A stretch of DNA of 64,000 bases, from the NCBI GenBank assembly GCA_039621445.1, contig CP154956.1:85370474-85434473 (forward strand), written 5' to 3'. Shown here in pieces: positions 50,210 to 57,844 of this stretch. The notes under the pieces are model-generated. The model was given only the letters and a program-made list of their open reading frames with translations, had not been told where the DNA came from and did not search any database. The translations under genes were made by a program, and so were the position numbers. Positions within the stretch are counted from its first letter, which is position 1. Every line of letters starts with the position of its first letter. Source of the stretch: Euglena gracilis (taxonomy: Eukaryota > Euglenida > Euglenophyceae > Euglenales).

Positions 50210-50855
50210 CTCCGACTTACGGGGAGGGGTGGTCTGTGCCTGAAAAAAAGTGCAGGCTGGGAAAAAAAGTGCTGGTTGGACACCCATCCCCGGGGGAAGG
50301 CAAATACAGTTGTGTGAACGTCTCCCAAGCAACGTTTTGAGGTACAGCATAAATAAAACACCGTTTTCCCGCCGCTTTGGTCCCCTTTTCTCGACACGGC
50401 GCACCGATAATGCTTCAGCTGAGCCAGCTGAGCTGGCCCCAACTTTGTTTCAGCGAACCCCCCCTGGGAAGGGCGGCCCGACTGGGAGCGGCTGGCCGGG
50501 AAAAAGGCGCTGGTGGGCTCTCCCCTCTGGGCAGGTCTCCTCCGTTGAGAAATCCCCCGACTGACCCAGGATTCTTGTTCTGCCGGCCCCTTCACCCTGC
50601 GGGGAACGGATGAGTTGAACAACACCAGGACAGTGGCAAGAGAACTGAGCCTCCCACCCAAATGAAAAGGTTCGGCCTCCACGAGGAAGAACTTTCATGG
50701 CAGCCTCGCCATACCTGGCCAGCCTTTGGGGGAGGGGACTGCTGGCCTCCGGCTACACCAGAGTTGAACAGATATCTCTTTGGAAGGAAACACACATGTG
50801 CAAACTTGGCATCGAACGTTTGCCCCGGCAGGGGGGGGGGGGATGCGCTGGACGG
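50210..50855. other. No gene supported
   Basis: Mixed sequence with short ORFs and no recognised motif. Confidence 0.35.
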
Positions 50856-50859
50856 CCCT

Positions 50860-51345
50860 CGAAAAAATGCGTAAAAATGCGCAAAAATGCGCAAAAAAAA
50901 TGCGCAAAAAATGCGCTGAGTTTGTGACATTCCTAAAGGAAAAAGGACTAAGACAAATTTCCAACAGTAAACCCAAAATTAAACCAAAATCACCAAAAAG
51001 AGCTGAAATGAAGGCATTTTGGCCAAAAAAATGGGTTCGTTGGTCACAGAAATGGGTCAGTTGAACGTGGGCAAAATTCGGTGAGCATGTGATTTTGGGT
51101 GGAAAATGTGCAAAAATGGCAAAATGTGCAAAATTGGGCAAAAAAAGGCGCAAAAAAGGCGCAAAAATTGAAAATGTGCAAAATTGGGCAAAAAAATGCG
51201 CAAAAAATGGACAATGTGCAAAACTGGGGGGGAAATTGCAAAAAATGCGCAAAAAATGCGCAAAAAATGCGCATTTTTGAAAAATTGACAAAAATGCGCA
51301 AAAAATGCGCAAAAATGCGAAAAAATACGAAACGCATCCCCCCCC
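50860..51345 (+). repeat. TGCGCAAAAAA minisatellite region
   Basis: Two blocks of TGCGCAAAAAA/TGTGCAAAATTGGGCAAA units (50865-50925 and about 51105-51340) around 180 bp of A-rich unique sequence. Lys/Asn/Met-rich ORFs here are compositional. Confidence 0.75.
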
Positions 51346-51354
51346 CTTTTGCCC

Positions 51355-51535
51355 CGTCACAGCAAAGGGGGCCGTCGACGGTGGCGGAGGCCGCTGCCAG
51401 GGCCCAGCACGCGCTGGAAGAAGGAGTCCTGGTGGATGCGGCGGGAGCGGCTGGCGATGGTCGTGACGTCGAACCGCCGCAGGTGCAGCGCCACCTGCAC
51501 CACCCGCCGCCAGGCCCCCGCCACACCGTTGCGTT
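51355..51535 (-). CDS. Candidate exon, unidentified
   Basis: The minus frame without an ATG reads AGAWRRVVQVALHLRRFDVT, then TIASRSRRIHQDSFFQRVLG. Two other frames are also open, but this one has the only protein-like composition. An insertion with a 9-bp duplication starts at 51543, adjacent to its upstream end. Confidence 0.35.
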
Positions 51536-51542
51536 ACCGACC

Positions 51543-51822
51543 AGGGGTTTTTTTTAAGACCGGGGGGGGAGGGGGTCCCCCCACCCACCCACCCCCTGGG
51601 GGGGCCCGGGGGGTCCCGGGGGACCCACAAAAAATGGCCGAAAAATCGCGAAAAGTGCTAAAAATAATAGAATTTTTCGGCGCCTGCGGCGCCGAAAAGT
51701 ATATCCCACCCCCCTCCGGGGGGACCCCCCCCCCCCCCGGGGGGGGGGGGGGGCTCGGCCGGCCCCACCCCCCCTACCCCCCCTCCCCCCCCCCGGGGGT
51801 CCACGACTAAAAAAAACCCCTT
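51543..51822. mobile_element. Mutator-like GC-tract element
   Basis: 280 bp flanked by a 9-bp direct repeat TTACCGACC (51534-51542 and 51823-51831). Inverted ends are AGGGGTTTTTTTTA and TAAAAAAAACCCCTT. A central hairpin GGCGCCTGCGGCGCC lies at about 51682, with long poly-G/C arms. Same architecture as 3925-4268, with a duplication length in the Mutator range. Confidence 0.7.
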
Positions 51823-52113
51823 TTACCGACCCCCCGGGCGGGTCACTTTCCACATTCAAAAAACCAGTCAGTCACTCACTGAAAACCAGTAACCCGCTTC
51901 CTGCCCACTCTCGTCACTCCTGCCCACTCGCCAAAAATGGTCGAAAATCACCGGATTTCGGCCATGGTTTCCAAAAAAAATTCCGCGACAGGTGGTCCAC
52001 TTCCTTTTTCAGGCCAACTCCACCAGCTGGGTCTGGAGCAAAAAAGAAACCAGCCAGTCTCTGAAATAAAAGAACCGCCAGTCACCCCCCTGGGGGGTGG
52101 ACACACCACACCC

Positions 52114-52385
52114 TAAGCAATGGTATGGCTCCTGCCCCACGCTCCTGGGGCGAATTCTAACCAACGAACAACAATGAAGACGACACACTCCTCTCCCTAG
52201 GTCACCTGATAGGTGGGCCAGAACTGTTGGCAATTCCCATGCCGCCACTTTGGACAACAGTAGGGACCCGGCGGGTTCCCTGGGCACTGCCAATGCCATG
52301 GATTCACAGACACAGCGGGACCGCATCCGGTGGAATTCCTGGTTTAAAGCAACAAGAACAGTTCTGCGAATAGAAAAATGCCAGA
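52114..52385 (-). CDS. Host-type exon, 3' part, split by the 10.4-kb element
   Basis: Open minus frame from the CCAGA duplication (TCTGG on this strand) to a donor-like TTAGG|GTGTGG at about 52114. It reads HFSIRRTVLVALNQEFHRMR, then AGSLLLSKVAAWELPTVLAH. It is in the same frame as 62828-63087 when the element and one duplication are removed. The joined exon would be about 530 nt without a stop. Protein family not recognised. Confidence 0.55.
52381..52385. repeat. 5-bp target duplication, left
   Basis: CCAGA, identical to 62828-62832. Confidence 0.8.
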
Positions 52386-52407
52386 CTTAGGAGGCGCAAA
52401 CTGCCCA
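52386..52407 (+). repeat. Element K left terminal inverted repeat
   Basis: CTTAGGAGGC, GC, AAACTGCCCA. Pairs with 62806-62827. Confidence 0.85.
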
Positions 52408-52526
52408 TGATAAAAATGACTGAAGTGGCATCCAAAGTGCCCAAAAAATACTGCAAAAAAAGGCCAAAATTTTCGAGTTACACATGTTAACAGAAATTTT
52501 CCGACCATTTCGGCTGCAAAACAGAT

Positions 52527-52544
52527 GAAGCGGAAAACCGCTTC
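52527..52544. repeat. K palindrome 1
   Basis: GAAGCGGAAAACCGCTTC, perfect 7-bp arms, loop AAAA, 141 bp from the left end. Confidence 0.9.
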
Positions 52545-52743
52545 GATGATTTCCGAAATTTATTTTTAGCAGATTCACGGAGAAATGCGATTAAGCAAAA
52601 AAGGTTTTAGAAAACCTACTACATCCACAAACGATGACCGATGTCATCTCTCCATGAAACACACAGATATAGAAAGACAATATATATGTAGCAAAAACAC
52701 GTGTGAACGTGAGACAGAAGCACAACGAAGAAAATAAAGTAAA

Positions 52744-52777
52744 CTGTCTAATGAAGCGGAATACCTCTTCATTAGAC
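52744..52777. repeat. K palindrome 2, extended arms
   Basis: Core GAAGCGGAATACCTCTTC at 52752-52769 with one arm change. The outer bases extend pairing to 12 bp (TGTCTAATGAAG against CTTCATTAGACA). Confidence 0.85.
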
Positions 52778-52892
52778 ATCCTTGGTAGTCATGTCACCGG
52801 AATGTCAAATGAATCAGCTGTAACAGAAATACACTTACACTTATGCTGAGTCAGGTAAAAAGGAGGAGAGACCATTCGTGATTCACTCTGCC

Positions 52893-52990
52893 TGACACCG
52901 ACGTTGGCTACCGTCGGTGTCGGTTCTTCCTGTGGGCTGCCGGGGCCGCAAGCGGCGGAAGCAGGCACCCGGCAGCCCCGTGGCTCCCCG
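52893..52990. repeat. Two GC-rich stem-loops in element K
   Basis: GACACCGACG/CGTCGGTGTC with an 8-nt loop, then GGGCTGCCGG/CCGGCAGCCC enclosing about 25 nt. Both stems are perfect 10-mers. Could be part of a structured RNA or a protein-binding site; no known RNA family recognised. Confidence 0.5.
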
Positions 52991-53132
52991 CCTTGTACTG
53001 TTTGAGTCAGAATGGTTTCAAACCTAGACTGATGGTAGAACTAAGATATGAGGTTCGTGGTACACTTGGCGGTTTGGTGGTTGTGTACCTCGCGGAACAA
53101 ATGCATAGGGCCTGAAAAACGGATAAGGAACA

Positions 53133-53160
53133 CAAAGGAAGCGGTTATCCGCTTCCTTTG
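53133..53160. repeat. K palindrome 3, extended arms
   Basis: GAAGCGG-TTAT-CCGCTTC core with perfect 12-bp arms (CAAAGGAAGCGG). Confidence 0.9.
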
Positions 53161-53458
53161 CACATAATGGACACAGTTTCATTAAAAAGGGGAGAGGCTG
53201 GACCGGGTCCAATTCACTTCCCCGGACCCCCGAACGGTGCCCAGCCGTCAGGGGTTCGGTTACGGCTTTTGCTGGACCGGGCAGGCGATCGTACAGTCCA
53301 GGCTCCCCAGTCATGTCAATACATAAACGTTAGGAAGCATATGGTGCATGTCACAAACTGCACTTTGTGGTACAGTTAAACGTTAAACGGTTAACCACAT
53401 CGCGGATTGAATTCCAACGATGACAAAACCACACAAGAATCATTGATGGAACGTACAT

Positions 53459-53476
53459 GAAGCGGCTTTCCGCTTC
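53459..53476. repeat. K palindrome 4
   Basis: GAAGCGGCTTTCCGCTTC, perfect arms, loop CTTT. Confidence 0.9.
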
Positions 53477-53771
53477 GTTTTGAGGAAGTGAGCTTAATGT
53501 CACTCGCGAGCTTCGTAACTGTTTACCGGTTGCATGTACCACGAACGGAGGAACAATGGGAATGTTAGCATCCACATGGAAGAACGTGGTTACAGTGGTG
53601 GATCGAAGCCAAGATTGGTCCACAGCACATCGTTGTACACGCCTCTTACCCTTTGATACACTGCTGAGTTCATCGAGTCCATGAGAAGTCCTCTGCGAAC
53701 ATGACCTTGGCGGAGTTTTTAACAGCAAACCGCTGACAGAAGACAGTTCTATATTTAACCACACATAAAAT

Positions 53772-53789
53772 GAAGCGGAAAACCGCTTC
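53772..53789. repeat. K palindrome 5
   Basis: GAAGCGGAAAACCGCTTC, identical to palindrome 1. Confidence 0.9.
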
Positions 53790-53899
53790 ACCTACGACTG
53801 AAATCGCGATCATGTCTGTTCATACCGAGTAATGTGACCACCAAATACTACATTAATCAAACCGCACGCATTCAGGTGGTTTAACTGAAAGTGCTCTAC

Positions 53900-54000
53900 G
53901 GGCTGCCGCTGGCAATGGCCAGCAAAGGCCGTATGTGGTGGGGACTGCCCACCCCCTCCACGTACTGCCTGTGGTTCCCTACCAGTGACAGCCTCCTTTT
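53900..54000 (+). CDS. Possible exon in element K, weak
   Basis: Plus frame LPLAMASKGRMWWGLPTPST, then YCLWFPTSDS, before a polypyrimidine tract ending TTTTACAG at 54012. It may be an upstream exon of the WLDNF gene. The rest of 52545-54778 shows no supported gene. Confidence 0.3.
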
Positions 54001-54016
54001 TTTGCTTTTACAGGAG

Positions 54017-54034
54017 GCAGCGGGAATCCGCTTC
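54017..54034. repeat. K palindrome 6, one arm change
   Basis: GCAGCGGGAATCCGCTTC; the left arm has C for A. Confidence 0.75.
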
Positions 54035-54049
54035 ATATGAAGCCACAAG

Positions 54050-54300
54050 CGTGGGTAGCGACTGTGATCACCCAGGCAGTCGGGATCACCGGTACAGAGA
54101 TTGAACGCAGTTTGCTGGAGGATGTTCGCTTTCTGGTGTAAGTCACATTGGACAGCTGGTGAAAGATGGGACGTGAGTGTATATACCGAGATCAAGATAC
54201 TACATACGCCCGTGATGTTGCGATGGTGGAGTAGTGACTGTGATCACGGCAGGCAGTCAAGCAAATGTGGGTAGTGACTGTGATCACCCAGGCAGTTGCA
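54050..54300 (+). repeat. Three copies of a 33-bp direct repeat
   Basis: GTAGTGACTGTGATCACCCA followed by GGCAGT recurs at about 54053, 54232 and 54268 with few changes. Each copy contains the palindrome TGATCA. Function unknown. Confidence 0.65.
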
Positions 54301-54342
54301 CAGAAAATATACGGGTATAAATTTTAAACTGAGGCAGAATAG

Positions 54343-54360
54343 GAAGCGTTTTTCCGCTTC
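54343..54360. repeat. K palindrome 7, one arm change
   Basis: GAAGCGTTTTTCCGCTTC, loop TTTT. Confidence 0.8.
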
Positions 54361-54622
54361 AAAAAAAATGACAGAAAAAATACGTAAATCCAACCCTACG
54401 TTTGTGAATCGCGAGGTTTCTAACCGACGTAACATGGCAGTTGTACCACCAACCACATCAATTCAGCACAAGTTCCCAGGTACTCCTGTTTTGGGAAGGA
54501 TTTTACCTGACATCGCGCTCTAAATGCGCCCAATCTGAGAGACCAACGTCCTGTTGCACCCCCCGTTCATAAATTCAAAGACACCTGCCAAACAGCACCA
54601 TAAATCAACAAACGCTGGTTAT

Positions 54623-54640
54623 GAAGCGGATAAACACTTC
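54623..54640. repeat. K palindrome 8, decayed
   Basis: GAAGCGGATAAACACTTC; two changes in the right arm. Confidence 0.65.
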
Positions 54641-54711
54641 ATATGTGAAACAATAACCGATCTTACAACGTTTTCGTAGTTTAAGAGGTCTGATAAAATA
54701 GTTTTAGGAAG

Positions 54712-54733
54712 AGGAAGCGGTTATCCGCTTCCT
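54712..54733. repeat. K palindrome 9
   Basis: AGGAAGCGG-TTAT-CCGCTTCCT, perfect 9-bp arms, about 45 bp before the WLDNF ORF. Confidence 0.9.
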
Positions 54734-54778
54734 TTTAGTCTAGAGAAATCATTTTCTTCTGATTGGAACAGAGAACAT

Positions 54779-55378
54779 ATGCCTGTCAGTGCGTCGCCTG
54801 TGGAACTGGTCCTGAACATCAGGGGCCTCCGCGCATACTTGCAAAGAGGTCGACCTCGTTCGGGATGGGACCTGTTTCACGATGCCTTCGTGGCTCATGA
54901 TGCAGGTGCCCAAGGCATTGTTTCACTGTGCTGCATGGTGCGGCTCAATCGGCGATCGCGTCGCACAGTGGAAGTGGTTCGGGAGGCCTTCCTGCGGTCC
55001 TCTTCCAACCCTCCACGGTGGCTGGGACAGCTGGCCACAGGGGCGTATGCTGTGTGGCGTACACTGCATCGACAGGCCCAACCCGTCGCAGACCCCAGTA
55101 CAGTGGCCGAGAACACCCCCAGCACGCGGGCGCTGCAGCAGCTTCCGAGGGCAATGAGGAGAACGCTGAGGCACACTGGCATCGTGGGTCGTACGGAGGT
55201 GCCGGTTGCAGCCCGGGCAGCGGTGGCGGCGCGGGACATCCTGGCCTCCCTGCGGAACCACCAGGTTGTCCTCTGGCTGGACAACTTCTGCTGGCTACGC
55301 TGGGGAACCGACCCGGCCATCCCAAACCTGAGCCAGAACCTCACGGCTTTTCGAACAGTGCAGGGCATACTGATGTGT
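54779..55378 (+). CDS. Element K WLDNF protein, first recognised exon
   Basis: Open from an ATG at 54779, though upstream exons are possible because a GGAACAG acceptor-like site precedes it. The peptide is Arg/Ala-rich and helical. Near residues 163-182 it has VVLWLDNFCWLRWGTDP, followed by a Thr/Ala-Val segment. An acidic residue after a hydrophobic strand recalls the second Asp of RNase H-fold transposases, but I cannot assign a family. The frame stops at 55436. A donor TGT|GTGCAT at about 55378 would give phase 0, matching the next exon. Confidence 0.55.
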
Positions 55379-55450
55379 GTGCATGATTCAATGAATCACT
55401 GGTTAACTCCCGAAGCAGTTAACAACAAAAAAAGTTAGGTGGATGGTAAT

Positions 55451-55467
55451 GAAGCGGAAAGCGCTTC
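55451..55467. repeat. K palindrome 10, within an intron
   Basis: GAAGCGGAAAGCGCTTC, loop shortened to AAA. Lies in the proposed intron 55379-55570. A CCGCTTCC half-site follows at about 55559. Confidence 0.8.
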
Positions 55468-55570
55468 AGTAGTACTCTATAAGTTTGCAGGGATGTTTGC
55501 GTCTCCGTTACAGGAAGTGAATGATTCAGATGGTAACACCCGTACTTTGCACTGATGCCGCTTCCTTCAG

Positions 55571-56204
55571 CTGGAGAACCTGTTGCAACGACAGGGGACG
55601 AGGACACGCTCCGTGACGTTCCCGGTGTCTCCAGGACATCCAGAGCTGAGCGACCTCATCGACAACCTGGATGTGGTGGCGTCATCCTGTTGTACCGCAT
55701 CGTTGCGGCTGCACCAAGCAGTGGGTCGGATCGGACGGATGCAGCTGTCGGAGACGTCGATCAGAGTACCACTGGATGTGGCGCGGACCAACATGCGGTC
55801 CCTACAATGGCGGCCGCTCTCGCTGACCGAGCAGGTGGTGTCAGCCAACTTGGACTTGCTGCTGGTGCTGCAGACGGCCAGGTCACTGCAACACCTCACT
55901 CGTCGCCAGACGCCGCTGCTGGTGGATGAGAACATCCACTACCGGTGCCTGAGGTTGCTGTACTCTGCGTCGGCATCGCGGTACTACGTGTCCCGCTACC
56001 TGGCCGAGGTCCCCCTGCTGTACGGCATCTGGCACGCCTACAAGCACACGGTGACCATCGTGTACCGGGCGTTCTTCCCGGTACTGGCCCACCGGGAGGT
56101 GTCCCCCGGTGACCACCACCTGACGTGCAGCCTGCGGAGCCACCGGAAGGTGCTGTACATGGAGGAGCTGTTTGCCAGCCTTCTGTTGTCCCGCGAGTCG
56201 GTCA
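55571..56204 (+). CDS. Element K WLDNF protein, second exon
   Basis: Begins after CTTCCTTCAG. The frame is open to 56365. It contains helical Leu-rich segments (SANLDLLLVLQTARSLQHLT) and a conserved-looking core: LLVDENIHYRCLRLLYSA, then LLYGIWHAYKHTVTIVYRAFFPVL. The real exon probably ends near 56204 (GAGTCG|GTCATG), before palindrome 11, because the next exon also starts in phase 0. The Asp-Glu pair and WHAYKH stretch could be catalytic but no family was recognised. Confidence 0.55.
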
Positions 56205-56235
56205 TGTCCCATTCTGAGTCGCGCATAGCACATGT

Positions 56236-56253
56236 GAAGCGGTTTTCCGCTTG
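56236..56253. repeat. K palindrome 11
   Basis: GAAGCGGTTTTCCGCTTG, last base changed. Probably in the intron 56205-56399. Confidence 0.8.
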
Positions 56254-56399
56254 CTCTGCCCCACTCGTGACTTTACAGGATGTACGTGACATGTTATGTG
56301 CGATTCAGGTGTCAATTGACGACCAGAATGCAAGACTGGACCCGCTCTGCGACAACAAGAGCTGAGCAACAGCAGTAACTCCGTTCGTACCCGTACCAG

Positions 56400-57476
56400 C
56401 TGCTGCAGGGGCTGCGGCACATCCTGGTGTTCTATGCCCCCGCATTGCTGCACCTGGGCCACGAGGTCCGACAGTGTACCTGGAGGGGTAGACCCGAGGA
56501 CGAGGTGAAGGGTACTACCGCTCGGCTGGTGCTGCAGAAATGCCTCTTGCTGCTGATGCACCTGGAACAGCTGATGAGCCCCGGAAGGCCGCCGTCGGAG
56601 TACCAGCGGACCATCTCCCTGGCCCTGCTGGGGTGGCAGGACTGGATGTCCCGGCTGCCCGGCTGCGTGTTCGTGGAGGAGGCTGGGGAGGCCATGCTGT
56701 CGCGGCTGTCGTCTGCCTGCAAGCGGAACCCCCATGTGACCAGCTTCGAGGGTACGCTGCAGCTGTTCCTGAACCTCGGCGCCCCCTCCGGCGAGGCTCA
56801 CCACAGCCGTGGCAGCCTCCGGAAGCAGCTCGTTCAGGAGATGGCACGTCGTGTTCGTGGCCTTCTTGGCAGCCCTGGTGACCGTCCATTTCCGAAGCGG
56901 GTGGACAGCACAACCGTGCGGTGGCTGGTGGACCCAGAGACCTACCCCACCTGGATGGCACCGGAACCTGCACCAACGCGGATGACCACTGAGCAGCTGC
57001 TGCCCGTTCTGCGACACTCCCTGCAGACGCTGGTCCGTGGACAGCGCCTCGCTGCAGACGTGGAGGAGTGGCTCAGGACCAACGTGGGTACTGTTGATCC
57101 AGATCTTCTGCAAGAAAGAGAAGAGGCGATGTACCCCTTCCTCGCGCGCAGAAGAGCCAGAGCTGCCACAGCGGAACATCCACTTCAGCTTCCCGATGAA
57201 GCGGAAAACCGCTTGCACGACGCGGATGAAGCGGATACCCGCTTCGATGTCCACTCAGCTGAGATGGAGGTGGCAGAGGCATCGATCGTGGTGGGTGACC
57301 AGGAGGAAGGCAGCAGTCTGTACGAGCCACCGGAGTCCCTCTACGAGCCGCCCGGTGACTTATCGGACGGCTACGTGTCCGTGGGGGCCTCCGACGGATT
57401 GGACTGGCTGGGCTCACTGCAAGGCAGTGATATATCCGATGCTTCGTCGGACGTATCCGTAGCGGTGGTGTGTTAA
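56400..57476 (+). CDS. Element K WLDNF protein, terminal exon
   Basis: Acceptor CGTACCAG at 56399; open to TAA at 57474-57476. It begins LLQGLRHILVFYAPALLHLG and has long helical stretches (LVLQKCLLLLMHLEQLM, TEQLLPVLRHSLQTLV). The C-terminal 90 residues are acidic (EVAEASIVVGDQEEGSSLYE) with a repeated LYEPP. Two copies of the K palindrome (57198, 57228) are translated in frame as EAENRL and EADTRF. Composition suggests a nuclear protein with an acidic tail. The whole three-exon product would exceed 750 residues. Confidence 0.6.
   Translation: MLQGLRHILVFYAPALLHLGHEVRQCTWRGRPEDEVKGTTARLVLQKCLLLLMHLEQLMSPGRPPSEYQRTISLALLGWQDWMSRLPGCVFVEEAGEAMLSRLSSACKRNPHVTSFEGTLQLFLNLGAPSGEAHHSRGSLRKQLVQEMARRVRGLLGSPGDRPFPKRVDSTTVRWLVDPETYPTWMAPEPAPTRMTTEQLLPVLRHSLQTLVRGQRLAADVEEWLRTNVGTVDPDLLQEREEAMYPFLARRRARAATAEHPLQLPDEAENRLHDADEADTRFDVHSAEMEVAEASIVVGDQEEGSSLYEPPESLYEPPGDLSDGYVSVGASDGLDWLGSLQGSDISDASSDVSVAVVC
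57198..57215. repeat. K palindrome 12, inside coding sequence
   Basis: GAAGCGGAAAACCGCTTG within the terminal exon, in frame (18 bp, six codons). Confidence 0.85.
57228..57245. repeat. K palindrome 13, inside coding sequence
   Basis: GAAGCGGATACCCGCTTC, perfect arms, 12 bp after palindrome 12 and in the same reading phase. Confidence 0.9.
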
Positions 57477-57844
57477 TGCCTTCTGATTGCTGTTTGTGGG
57501 AGATATCTGTTGTACATACGGTATTTGGGACACGTTGGGTTCGCACGCTGGCTATTACTAACTAATACATAGGCAATTATGAGCATACCGGACCATGAAC
57601 ACGACAGACAACAAGAAAAGGGATACCTTTTTTAAACCTGGTGCTGTTTGGTCCAGGTTAGCAGTGTAAAAGGGAGAGTGATTTGCAAACAACAAGTAAA
57701 AGCAAAATAAATAACCAATTTGACTGTGTTTTATAAATTCTTTTTGAAAATAAATTGTGCAAATCCATTCATCTCAGCCTCATTTCCAACAGATTGGAGG
57801 ATTATATACATATTTTTTGTTTTTTCCTTCACAGACCAGTACAC
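57477..57844 (+). promoter_or_regulatory. Intergenic region between the two K genes
   Basis: About 370 bp, A/T-rich. AATAAATAACC at about 57705 is a possible polyadenylation signal for the WLDNF gene. A pyrimidine-rich run ending TTCACAG at 57834 might be an acceptor for a 5'-UTR intron of the ParB-like gene. No palindrome here. Confidence 0.35.
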
